Shown here piece by piece: positions 22,051 to 33,549 of a stretch of 64,000 nucleotides of DNA. The stretch is taken from NCBI GenBank assembly GCA_028564705.1, contig JAPXFQ010001518.1, positions 372,001 to 436,000 of the forward strand, in the 5' to 3' direction. The DNA comes from Apricaphanius iberus. Taxonomy: Eukaryota > Chordata > Actinopteri > Cyprinodontiformes > Aphaniidae. The notes below the pieces were generated by a model. That model was not told the origin of the DNA, did not search any database, and saw only the letters and a list, made by a program, of their open reading frames with translations. A program made the translations under genes and the position numbers. The first letter of the stretch is position 1; each line of letters begins with the position of its first letter.

Positions 22051-24650
22051 GTAAATCCACACCAAAAAGTAGTGAAATAAAATTACAAACAAACATACAC
22101 ATTATGATTATAAAAAATACATTTAGACAGAAGAAGCATATTTCCAAATTCCTAAACCCTTTACAATCTAAAGCTTTTAAAAGTAGGCGATGTGTATATA
22201 AGTACTTCCACTAATGATTTATTCCGTTAACTGAATATGAAAGGACAGGTTCGGCAAAAACATTTGAACAACGAAGCTCGTGTTCGAACAAAAGGTCTTA
22301 CTTTAACATACACTGTGTAAGTTTGCACCTGCTGCAATATTTGTTAAAGTATTCCTATTTTTTTTTCCTCATTGAGTAAATTAACCAAAGGTTGGTAGAA
22401 TAGCTAGAAATTGTATTCAAATAAGAGAAGTTTAACTTTAAAATAACTACTCAAGTAGAAAATTCTATAGTACCATTCTTGAATTACCCCCCCCCCTCCA
22501 ACAAAACAGTTAATATAACTGAATAAATGTAGCAACATTCTACCTCGTTAGAACATGATGGAATTAGAAAAGATAGATGTGAAATAGTTGTCATTGTAAG
22601 TTGTATTTTATTTCATTGTCACAATTTACAAATAGCTTTATGCCTTTGGCCTAGAGTAGCTCAAAAATACAAAAATAAGTATTTTGTAGCCTCATTGACC
22701 TTTTAATCAGCTATAGTGACATGCACACTCACTCAGATGCAAGCATAATGTAAATATCAAAAGGAAAGCTGGTTTTCTCATCCTAGCATTCATTCTCTGG
22801 AATAAAGATTTGTTTGTGTGTTTTAGTCCCCTACAGTGTGTAAATAGTTTCTTCATGCATTAAATCAGCAAAAAAGAGTTGTGTTTCCCATTTTGAGTGC
22901 TTTTGGTCTGGAAGTGCACCTATGATGCTCATCAGTTTTTAGCTCACATCATGTTGATGTTTGCTAAAACTGCTTATTGAAGCTCGCTAAAAGAAAATGT
23001 AAAACATGATTTTCCCAATTTTTTTCAGTAAAAAAATAAAAAGATTTAACAGTCTCATTATTTTGTTTCTCTGAACTAGACCATCAGCTCTTTCCTCCAT
23101 GTTTGTTCATATTCTGATGTTAATGGTGGACTAACTGGTCAGAGATGGCTTGCTGTGGAATTGATTGTACTAATAGACCATCCAAGAAATATCTGCTCCA
23201 TTTTGCTTTGGGCAAAGTAAAATCATATTTTTATGTGCCTTTAAAATATTTGCTTGATTGAAAATGGGTTGAAATGATCACATTTCCTCTACATATTGAT
23301 TACTAAAACTTGTTTTAATTAAATTTCACAGTTTTAGTGAAAGTTATGGACCAATAAGGCGTCATGCTTTTATTTGACAAGAAGGCAAAGGTGTAGCAGA
23401 GTGGTTTTCTGGCTAAAAGCGCCCGCCAACCTCCAGTAGCTCGTCACTAAATTGGCTCAGAGTTTGTTGGGTTTCAATAACCCCACAGCTACCACCACCA
23501 ACACCCTCAAAGGCCCAATCTCAGCTCCACCCCTTCGCCTATTGTATGTATTTTCAGGGCATTATGAGGCATGTCCAAGATGGCAGTGGTGGGAACCACC
23601 CGGTTTGCTTCAGTTCAGCTTTTCACAAACCTAAGGCTGACATCACTGAGTCTCTGTCCATTAAATATAGGTCTATGGTTGTAGTATATCAATTTGTAAA
23701 ATGTGTTGGTGGCAGCATTGCTGTCATACCAGGAGATAAGAATCATTCCCAGATAAAACCAGGGCATTAAAAATGGTAACGAGTAATCAAATGAGGAAAC
23801 GTTTGTTGTAATGTCACCCAGTTGGGCAAAATGCCCGAGCACAAGCAGGGTATTCTTGATGCAGGTTTGGAAAGTGTATGGTTTATTTTTAGTTTGTAAG
23901 CTAAAGCCAGAGGGATGCGGAGGAGCTACTGTAACAGGCCGTCTCACTTTGCAGGGTCACTGTCGTTCAGCAAATCAAGCAGGGCAATGAGTTGGTTGTA
24001 AGTGAGAGCTATAGCAGTAAAAGTTAATGTTCAATGCTGTACACAGTAAAACTTCAAAGGTCAGAAAAATGCATTGTTCCTTGATCACATTCCTTTCTTT
24101 CTTGCAAGACGTCCAATAAATCATAATGATCATCATCAGGTCTGATCTGTCTTGATTGGTCACTGCATCCATGAAGCACATAGGAATTCCTAAGCCATAT
24201 GCAGCCTGCATTCCAGTCTGGCATGCCACACTCCCAGTTGTCTCTATAAAATACAAAGAAGAGCCTCTCGGGGCCACTTCAACCCAATACCCACACAAAT
24301 TCATGTCATATAAACCGTCGCCAGAGCTTCTTGCCTAGCTTCTAATGCCATTTCAGTTTGATATAAATCCTGAAATCCATCAGAAGATTCCACTTAAGGC
24401 TTGAGTATAAATTCAAAATGAAACCCAGATCAATACCGGGGCTGTTCCCAAGTTCAGCTGTCACATATGAGTATTTTTACATATACTCCACCAAAGCATG
24501 TGCCTAATTTCCAAGGTAAAAAATATGAGACTGTGGCTGTCTTAGTTCCTATCTAAATTTTGCAAATACATTTTCTTTGCTCTTAATTTCAGTTCACTTT
24601 AAAACTTGTTTGAGCATAATTCAGTAACCACTTCAAAACCTTTTTCTGAG
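22051..24650. other. Intergenic DNA, few recognisable features
   Basis: AT-rich sequence without a gene I can identify. The interval 23388-23690 resembles a tRNA-derived SINE-like fish repeat: the left part has a weak A-box-like TGGCTAAAAGCGCCCGCC and the right part the common fish string GTCCATTAAATATAGGTCTA. Open frames at 23452-24338 are short and unrelated to known proteins. Confidence 0.35.
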
Positions 24651-24657
24651 CCAGTTA

Positions 24658-25408
24658 CAGTTGAAACCAGAAATTTAACATAAACCAAATAAAAAGAAAC
24701 ACTCAAATCTTCTGTCTTCAGATGTTCAAATCACACCAAACTTTTCTTTGCTTTGCGTCATTTAGAATGACCAAGATTATTTCTATTTGCTAACTCCGAC
24801 AAAAATAAAAGACAGAACCTTTCAGAAATGTTGTAACACATTTCTTCAAATTCAGAAGTTTACATCCATTTCCTAAGTATTCAGTTGCACATTAGTAACT
24901 TCTCACTATAGTTTGCTGGAATTCTGGTCCATTCCTCCTGACAGAACTGGTTTAATGGAGTCAGGTTTGTAGGCCGTCTTGTTCACACATGCCTTTTCAG
25001 ATCTGCCCACAAATTCTCTAGGATTGAGATCAGGTCTTTGTGATGCTCACGCTACAACATTGACTTTGTTCTTTTAAAACACTTTATGACCACTTTGGCT
25101 GTATGCTTAAGGTCATTGTCCATTTGGAGGACCCATTTGCGCCTGAGCTTTGTCTTCCTGGCTGATGTCTTCTTGATGTTGCTTCAGTACTTCCACATGT
25201 TGTTCTTTCGTCATGATGCTATCTACTTTATGAGGTGCACCAGTTCGTCCTGCAGCAAGACAGCCCGGTTGGGATGGTGGTCCCAGGCTTACAAGCGTCT
25301 CCCTTTTTCTTACAGATACTTTTGGCCAGACAATTCCACTTTAGTTTTATATGACCATATGACATATCTCCAAAAATTAAGGTCTTTGTCCCAGTGTATT
25401 GTAATTTT
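24658..25408 (-). pseudogene. Decayed Tc1 (Sleeping Beauty-like) transposon, truncated
   Basis: CAGTTGAAACCAGAAATTTA at the left end matches the salmonid-type Tc1 terminus, preceded by TA. The interior, read on the minus strand, is diverged transposase: the C-terminal part is near GGAATTCTGGTCCATTCCTC and GCCCACAAATTCTCTAGGAT. Frameshifts and stops are frequent, and the 5' half and second terminus are missing. Confidence 0.75.
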
Positions 25409-25792
25409 TTAATTTAATTGTAATCTAGTTGTGTTATGTTTCTTTTGGAGTTCTGGCTTCCTCCTGCTTTGCATTCTCTTGAGCTTCAAGAGGTAGTCAC
25501 TCAAAATGGTTTTCCAACAGTCTTGAATGAGTTCCCAGAGATGCTTAGTACTTGTTGGCCCTTTGGCCTTCACTCTGCGGTTCAGCTCACCCCAAATCAT
25601 CTCAATTGGGTTCAGGTACGGTGACTTTGGAGGCCAGGTTATTTCATAATTTTTGGAAAAGTACTACATAATTGCATATGTGTGCATTCATAGTTTTGTT
25701 GACTTCAGGGAGAATCTACAATGTAAAATGTCATGAAAATAAAGAAAAAACACTGAATGAGAAGTTGTGTCCAAACTATTGGTCTGTACTGT
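25409..25792 (-). pseudogene. Second Tc1 fragment, transposase C-terminus and right terminus
   Basis: The minus strand encodes a short open piece (PNHLNWV in the other frame; IWGELNRRVKAKGPTSTKHL in frame), matching Tc1 transposase after the catalytic Glu. The end GTGTCCAAACTATTGGTCTG is a known Tc1 terminal repeat. It belongs to a different Tc1 family from the remnant it abuts. Confidence 0.65.
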
Positions 25793-27590
25793 CTATATTT
25801 TTTAATATAATACCTAATACCTTCTCTCATGTGGCATTATTTTGCTTCTACTACCAACATACACAGTTAGTCCACTTATGGTTTTATAGTTCAGAAAACA
25901 AAGCTTTTCTTATATTTCCCAATAAGTATTCAAGAGTGGGAAATTAATGCATATCAATCTGAAAAGTTGCCTAGCAGCATGTTCATTTATGTTGTTTGCA
26001 TATGGATGCAATTTAAGGAAGACAAGTGCGTAATAAAGTCTGGGAACAGGCAAATTAATTTTCCAGGGATGAGAGACAAGAAGAGCAGCTGAAAGTAATG
26101 TAACACCAAGGTAAACAAACTCTATTTAGTTCATATTATTTGCTTGAATTAGAACCACAATCATAGTGTGACCAAACAAGAAAAAAGGAAGAGATTTGCA
26201 AGCATTTGCTTGGCAACTCCTGCCAGAGGACAAGAACACGTGCCAGTCTTCAGAGGATATTCTGTATTGAAGAAAAACACTTCCAACATGTGGGAATTTC
26301 AATCAAAACTCTGGCTTTGAATGAGAGAGGAAGCTCCAGGTCAATCCACCTGTTATTGAAGAAAATAGAAAACGGGCATAACACAAGGAGGAAGCTTGTT
26401 CCTGAAAGTGTGGTGGTCGCCCACTGCTTTGCTTAGACTGCTTACAACCTCCAGGGGGTCAAGTTTTAGTGGTGGAAAACTACACCTTGTTTTTAACCTC
26501 ACTCAAATTGAACTGTCAAAAAGACTCAAAGGTGAAAACTCAAATTTTACAGCTTGTCTTACTGTATCGATGACTTCTATTAATATCTTACTGCCACAAT
26601 AACTCAAACCAATGCTGACATGAAATGCTGAAGCAAAATGTCAGCTCAGGTGGTGGGTTTCATCTTGTAGTAATTTACTCATGTCACTATAACCTGATCT
26701 GCTCACTGGAGGAAGCTGCAACTCCAGCAGTTATTTCCCTAATGTGCAAACCAAGATTCCTAATTTTCGTTGAATACTTGTATGGTCTTCAGCTTTTGTC
26801 ATTGCTGGCTTTCTCTGATGACCTTGCCTGTTAGCTTGCATCTGGATATTTATTAATTTACAGTGTTCTTCTATACAATCTATGTTATGTTTCTGCTGGT
26901 TTTAGTAAATATTTCATCGATTTTATGTTCAAGCTTGTAGCTCATGATGGTTGTATTCACTTTGAAGTCTGAAAACAAAAAATGTGTGAAAAAAGTGTGA
27001 AAGAATAATTTAAAAAGGCATGATAGTCAAAAAGACAGGCAGGAGTTGCTAAAGAGCAATTTTATGTTGAAAATTACGAATATTATGAATGATTGCTTAA
27101 CAAAATCGCTAGCCAATACAAAAGTGGTGATGTCTACAGCCTAAATTTTACATTATAATAAGCTTCATAGGGTCCCCCATGGAAGAGTCGGGAATAAAGG
27201 GACGTGTCATCTGAGAGCATGACTTGAAGACCTAACAAACCGTCTCCCTACATAGGGATTCAAAATGTCTCTGTGCTAAGCCCTGTCTGGTTGTTAATCA
27301 CAATGGATAATGACCAATAACAACAAAAATTATGATTCAAAACAGTGAAAACAACATTTAGGTTGGAAGTTACGATTTCTGTTTCATGCAAGTCTCACAT
27401 TTCTTTTTTTGGGGGGCAGGGGGGTTAACTACTGTACATTATGTCAACTTTTATTGTGAGTGAATTATCATAAACTGTCCCACTAAGATGCATTTTGATT
27501 CTAGAATAGATGCTTTGAGCTGATTCTACACATGGTAGTTGGAAAGGAATTCAAAAAAAGTTTTCTCATTTAGCTCAGGCACTGAGAAAG
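25793..27590. other. Intergenic DNA without recognised features
   Basis: Contains short open frames (for example 26206-26436 and 26625-26834, plus) that I do not recognise and that lack splice context. No intact repeat is evident. Confidence 0.4.
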
Positions 27591-27599
27591 AAAGATGCT

Positions 27600-28280
27600 G
27601 CTAGCCCAAGCAAGATGCTTCTGACAGTGTCTCTTGTTCAAGAGTGGCTTGACACAAGGAATGCGTCCCATGTCTCACATATGTCTGCACGTGGTGGTTT
27701 TTGAAGCACTGACTCCAGCTGCCGTCCACTCTTTGTAAATATCCCCCACATTTTTGAATGAATTTAGTTTCACAATCCTCTCCAGGGTGCAGTTATCCCT
27801 ATTGCTTGTACACTTTCTCTTTACCACATCATATCTTTGCCTTCGCCTCTCTATCAATGTGCTTGCACACAGAGTTCTGTGAACAGCCAACCTTTTTAGC
27901 AATGACCATTTGTGTCTTTCCCTTCTTGTGCAAGATGTCATTGTAGTCATTTGGACACCTGTCAATTCAGTCGTCTTTTTCATGATTGTGTGCCCTACCG
28001 TACTACACTGAGAGACCATTTTAAGACTTTGACTTTTTGAGTTTTGAGTTAACTAGTCAATTAGAATATGGCAGTAGATGTCTTCCATATTGGACTTTTT
28101 AACAATATTCTATTTTTTTGAAATACTGAATTTAGGACTTTAATTAGTTGTCAGTTATAATCTTCAAAATTAACAGAAATAACATTTGAAATATCAGTTT
28201 GTGTGTAATGAATTAATCTAATATCAAAGTTTCACTTTTTGAATAGAATTACTGAAATAAGTGAATCTTGGCATGATATA
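27600..28280 (-). pseudogene. Tc1/mariner 5' half with degraded transposase N-terminus
   Basis: The minus-strand frame from 28019 reads MVSQCSTVGHTIMKKTTELT, then NRDNCTLERIVKLNSFKNVG and EWTAAGVSASKTTT, the DNA-binding N-terminus of a widespread fish Tc1 transposase. Internal drift is heavy. The region 28080-28280 matches this family's subterminal repeat (GTGTGTAATGAATTAATCTA, TTTCACTTTTTGAATAGAAT). The catalytic half is gone. Confidence 0.75.
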
Positions 28281-29069
28281 TCTGTGTGAGTGGAACAGAT
28301 TTATTACCATGAACAGTATGCAGGAGTTAAATGTATAGATTTTTGTGTTTTTGATGTGACTGCCTTGGAAATCAATCAGGAATTATTGCAGAGTGCACAA
28401 AAAAAACAAAAAGCATATAGAAGGATCTTACATATCAACCAATGATGCGTTCAACTTTTTTTTTTTTTTGGCCTCTAGAGGTTAGAAAAATCTAATTTCA
28501 AGGGATATTTTTTTTTCTATCTCTCAATCACAGTATCTTTGTGTCAAAGGGTTGGAATGAAAATGTAACACTTGGTTAACCACCACCATAAATCTCCAAA
28601 CCAAAACCAATCAAAGTTTTATAAGTGTCAATTTGTGTTGTTCCGTGCTGTTTACTGTTTTTTTTCACAGAATAAAATTGTTGCACTGCTGCTAGTTGGA
28701 TCTTTATAGGATAAAATGGTGAGCAGTAAGGGACTCTCTCATAGGAAAAAAGTACACTTTTAGTGCAATAATAGGAAAATGCCTATCATCCCTTTTTGAA
28801 TGATTGTGAGCAACATTATTGGAAAAGCTGACATAAATTCAGTCATGAGTGAATCATTTCCTGACAACAAAACATAATGCTTTTGAGATGCTAGATGAGA
28901 GAAATATGGAAGCAATTTTCTCCCTTTGGTTTGAGTAATCAAATAAAGCAACATGAAACATGACATATTGTGTTCTCTTTGTTGTAATGTGCTGAGAGAA
29001 AGGTAGTGACAGTTTACAGCATGCACAGTGTTGTGCAACTGCTTCCAGTTATCCCTTGTTGAATGCTGA
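28281..29069. other. Intergenic DNA without recognised features
   Basis: AT-rich. A 104-codon minus-strand frame (28760-29074) has no recognisable similarity. Confidence 0.35.
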
Positions 29070-29460
29070 ATCATTAGGCTCTTTTAAATCAAAGATTAAA
29101 ACTCTACTATTCCAAGGTGCATTTGAGTCTTAAATTGCGTATTTGACCACTCTTTGATTCTCGTGATTATTTTTTAACCAATTGTGTTTTATCTGTTTTT
29201 AATATATATTCTTTTGCATGAATTTGTTCTTTGAACCTTCCCTTTTTATTCTTATTTTTTATTTGTTTTTAAATTTCATAATCTCACATACATTTTATTT
29301 TTCATACTTCAGTTACTAAATGCATTTCTTTTAGTAATGATCTGTTAAAAAAAATAAATTTATCATGTATTTGGTTTCTCTACCACTCAATCATGTAAAG
29401 CACCTTGAATTGCCATCGTGTTGAAAGTGTGCCATATCAATTAAAATGCCTTGCCTTGTT
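29070..29460 (+). repeat. Non-LTR retrotransposon 3'UTR
   Basis: AT-rich tail ending GTAAAGCACCTTGAATTGCC and TCAATTAAAATGCCTTGCCT, a 3' end used by a common fish LINE. Only the last ~390 bp are present. Confidence 0.55.
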
Positions 29461-29796
29461 TTCTTGTATTTTGCTTCTAAGAGGACAGACTTTCTTTGAA
29501 TCTTTAACGGGCCATCTGTAATGGGGTCCATATTTTATTTTATTCTGGGGTCTGATCCCAAATGAACGATGACAGATTACAATGGTGTACTTATAAAACC
29601 AAATTTTCATGTCACTATTAGTTGAAAACTCCTTAATTTAGTCATCTGTTTTAAAAGCAGGTTTCAATTTTTCACTGGTAACAACAGGTAAATTGTTAAT
29701 CAACGCTTGGAAACAAGAAACGTCCTGTAGAACTGATTATTTCATGCCTGAAAAACTTTGGTACAAATTTTGATTACCCGAGGTCATGTTTAGACA

Positions 29797-30843
29797 TATG
29801 GTGCCTTAAAAAGGTATTTGTACATTTACAGATTTTTTATGTTGTTTTTAGATTTTTTCTTCTTTTCTTGGATTTTAGCAGGGAAAAAATGGCAGACAAA
29901 GATGACCAGGATAATTACAATAAGCTGTTTTCAGGGGAGGATTTTATGTATTACCAGAAAAAAGTTAAAACTAGCTCCATGTAAAACTGTATTTGACTCT
30001 TTTATCAACTAATCACTTAATAATTATCATAATAATTATCACCACTGATGTACTTACCAGCCACACCCAGACTTTATTTCTTTAGAACCAAAGAAATTAC
30101 AGTTTTGAACCTGTCTATTAACATAGAGTTTTAGAATATCTAAAAAAAAAACACACATCATGACCCCAATTCAATCAATTTAAAAATACAAGAAAAACAA
30201 AGTCCCTGACATCTTCCAGTGTAGAAAGGGTTATAAAGCAGTTTCTATGGCTTTTGGAGTCCAGTGAACCACAGTAAGAGCCATTATCCACAACAGCAAA
30301 AACTGTGGTGAACCCAGGAATGTCAAACCTACCAAGATTTCTCCACAAATTGCTCCTCCACGAGGTCACAAAAGAACCTAGAACAACAGCATTTCAAGGC
30401 CCTGGCTGCTTTAGTTAGGGTCAGTTGTGATTCAAAAATAAGAAAGGGACAGGGCAAAAATGTCCTCCCTGGAAGACTTCCAAGAACAAGATTCACACAA
30501 ACACAAAACACCACCTCTCATGTAACGATCTTTAAGACTTTTGAGAAAAAAGTTATCTAGACTGACCAGAAAGAAGTAGAACAGTGTATAAAGGTTTGTG
30601 TTCTCTTAACACATTAACAGTTATTTGGTTAAGGGTGTAATTGCTTTTAGAAATCGGACCAGGTTGACTTGGTTAGTTTTAATCATAGCTTTGATCATTT
30701 GAAAACTGTAATTACTATATCTTAGGTTACTTTCCCCCCCTGATATCAAAGTAAGTTTGAATGGCTGAATAATTTAAGCAGGACATAACAGTAAAGATTT
30801 TAGAAAAAATCTGTAAGGGGAAAAATACTTGTTTTATGATGCT
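29797..30843. pseudogene. Decayed Tc1/mariner element
   Basis: The left end GGTGCCTTAAAAAGGTATTT and right end AAAATCTGTAAGGGGAAAAA are degraded forms of a fish Tc1 terminus (GTGCTGTGAAAAAGTATTTG / ATCTGTAAGGGGGCAAATAC). The interior (GATTTCTCCACAAATTGCTC, CCTCATGTAACG-like) derives from transposase coding sequence now full of stops. Confidence 0.55.
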
Positions 30844-31714
30844 GCAACAATGCTGTAAAAGCTGTGAGCTGATTGAAACTGCTTGTTTAGCAGAAAAAGC
30901 ATCAGAGGACCTGAAAACTGCAGAAGTTTAATAGTTTGGTGGTGGATGTACAACGCCATAAGTTTTAATTTACATCACATGCTCTTGATAAGATCTTGAG
31001 TTGCTATGGAGTTCTGGGCCTTATTTTTAACCAAGGCAAGCATGAGTTACGAGTGGCACTGTTCTGCGAAACCTTCAAATGTGTCCAAACCGTATGTTTG
31101 GAATTTAAAGTCTAGAAGTTCTTATGTGACCAGAGCTGTGCATGTGTCACCGACAGCTGCTGGTGAGGCCCTACAGACCTATAAGGAGAACCCCCAGCCA
31201 CCTCTCACGAACACACAAGCACATATATAAAAACACATTGGCTAAATATCTACATTAAGCATTAAAGTAATAAGGAGTACATGCAAAGACAATATAAAGT
31301 TGCTTAGATTGAGCTATGGTGTTTATTGGATGGTAAAAGTAGCAAGGCATATTTCTCTACTAAACTATCCCACTGTACAAGTAAACGCCCAGGTGACACA
31401 CAGGTATTGTAATGCTATGAGGTAAGCCAGTGACACATTTAGTGCTTAAAAAATCAATAGCTTGTGGCAAACTTCCAAGTGTTAATCCAGCTTGGTTTCA
31501 GTTCAGACAGAGTCCGCATTATTGACTTTCAGTAAGACTGATTCATTTTCAACCTAGGGCTGAAACTGTAAGTGTCCAGTAAACATTCACAAATCTGTCT
31601 TATGAGACATCCATTTAGCTGATTGAACTTCACAAACTGTGCTCAAGCAAAGCTTAGACAAGAACAAAAACGCTAATAAGCAAATATAGCTGCACCACCT
31701 CTCCCTGTTTTGAG
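30844..31714. other. Intergenic DNA without recognised features
   Basis: Contains a 74-codon plus-strand frame (31006-31230) of no recognisable family. Confidence 0.35.
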
Positions 31715-31996
31715 TTATTGCTTGCTATACCACTGAGTGCTCTGCGGCCATGTAGGCTGCAGAGGGTGGGAGCCACCCTTGCAGCCTCCTGTCTTGCTGA
31801 ACTTGACATTTTCTTTTCGGGCTACCAAAAGGAGGTGATGTAACTGTTTGACAAGCTGCGACTCCCAGGAGCCGTGCGTCTCCTCTGAGACGAGGATGAC
31901 TTCATGCGGATGAAATGGAATTCGTTTTGGCGTCACTACATCCCCCCAAAAATATTCAGGATGAAAGATGTCCTCTTTCTGCAGCTCATCAAGGCT
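31715..31996 (-). CDS. Unrecognised ~95-codon ORF
   Basis: An open frame ending in TAA at 31717-31715. Its apparent start (MQCTV at 32011) falls inside the terminus of the adjacent Tc1 element, so the host part begins at SLDELQKEDIFHPEYFWGDV and reads on through HGSWESQLVKQLHHLLLVAR to STQWYSKQ. An AG acceptor precedes SLDEL (CTGTAAG|CC), but the Tc1 insertion has replaced the native upstream sequence. Higher GC than its surroundings. It could be a terminal exon of an unknown gene, a pseudogene piece or chance; I assign no function. Confidence 0.25.
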   Translation of the reverse strand, partial: SLDELQKEDIFHPEYFWGDVVTPKRIPFHPHEVILVSEETHGSWESQLVKQLHHLLLVARKENVKFSKTGGCKGGSHPLQPTWPQSTQWYSKQ

Positions 31997-31998
31997 TA

Positions 31999-33549
31999 CA
32001 GTGCATTGCAAAAGTATTCATGCCCTTTGAACTTTTCCACATTTTGTTACTTTGCAAGCACAGGCCTCAAATTATTTTATTAGGACTTCACAGGATGGAT
32101 CAACATAAAAGAGGTAGAGCTGTGAAGTGGAAGAGATTTTAAACACGGTTTTCAAACTTTTTTATTTATAAAATTTTGGTATGCTTGATTGAATATTTTA
32201 GATAACTTTCTTTTTCTGTAGCCACAGCTGCTAGTTTTCCAGGGTATGTCTACCAACTTTATAGATGTACAGTAGAGACATACATTTTTACCAACTTTTC
32301 TTAGCAAAATAGCTCAAACTCAGATTAGAAGGAGTGCATAAATATTAATTTTCAAGTCCTGATTTAAATGCCCTGTAGGATTTAGTTCTAGACTTTGACT
32401 ATTCTATTCTCACACATATATATGTGCTTTAATCTAACAAATTATTTTCTAGGTCTGATTGAATGTTTAGTCTCAAGTGTTTGCAGACTCTAATGATTCA
32501 CACCAACTGTGGAACAGATGGGGTCTGGTTTCCGTATGGCTTCAGTACAGTTGGCCATTCACACCAACTGCAAAACGTCTTCGGAAAGCACAGAGTGAAA
32601 GCAATGAATGCTTAGCAGTAGCTTGCAAAACGATCACAAAAGTCTACATAATACATTTTAGGGAGGAAAATGCAACACAGGTTTTATTTTGAAACATACC
32701 AGACCCACCATGCTGGCTCACGTCTCACTTCCTGTCTTGTCATGTAATTTCGCATGCTGCATCCAGAAAAAATAGACTTAATGTGGAAACTTTCTGGCCC
32801 TCTGCATCTGGATTCACACCGCAGCCAGTGAGAATGTTCTGGATGTTCTGGACTCAATTATTTTTAATCCTTGCGGAAACCCTATAGAGGATGGACCATA
32901 TCTGTTCCACACTCGGTGTGAATCAGGAATAATAAGTGTTTCTTCTCTGCATTTTGCTGTATCTTTCTTTTCATCAATTCTGACCAGCTTAAGTATGCCA
33001 GAAAAGGAAAATCATCCCACAACATGATCCTTTCACCTCCATGTTTTAATAATGGTATGATATGTTATTGTAATATCTGGTTTTGGATCTTTGCTCTACA
33101 CTCTGCTCCATTGTCCATACTCGAAGATAAATTCAAAGTTTGGGAGATTGCTTTAAAAGCTAATCATGCTGCAAATTTCACCACAAATGTATCCCTGCTG
33201 TGTTTCGAGTCTCCAATGTGCCGTTAGTTCCCTAATGAGCTCTTACAAACTTCTGAGACCTTCACTGAAGAGCTATAATTATGCAGAGGTTAAATTAAAC
33301 ACAGGTAGACTCTATTTACTGATTATTATAGATGACTTTAGAATAAAGTAAGTTGCACTGGATTTTATTTGGGCTTTCTGAGTAAAGGAAGTTGAATGCA
33401 GTTCCAAGGCACACTTTCCAAATTTGTTAATTTAAAAAAATACAGATTATTTTCCTTCCATTTATAATTAAGTACTGTTTTATGTTGCTCTATCACACAA
33501 AATCTTTATAAGCTACAGTGACGTTTGTGTTTGTCATGTGACAAAAAGG
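31999..33549. pseudogene. Decayed Tc1/mariner element carrying a nested insertion
   Basis: The left terminus CAGTGCATTGCAAAAGTATT is preceded by TA. The right part has the matching subterminal sequence (CTCTATCACACAAAATCTTT, TGTCATGTGACAAAA) but the end is truncated. Internal strings TCTCAAGTGTTTGCAGACTC and CATCCCACAACATGATCCTT, adjoining once the nested element is removed, are typical of the transposase-derived interior. No intact frame. Confidence 0.7.
32495..32924. mobile_element. 430-bp non-autonomous DNA transposon nested in Tc1 remnant
   Basis: Terminal inverted repeats GATTCACACC(AA/GA)(C/G)TGTGGAACAGAT pair over about 25 bp. Removing it rejoins the two halves of the surrounding Tc1 copy. 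No coding capacity; no clear target-site duplication. Confidence 0.65.
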
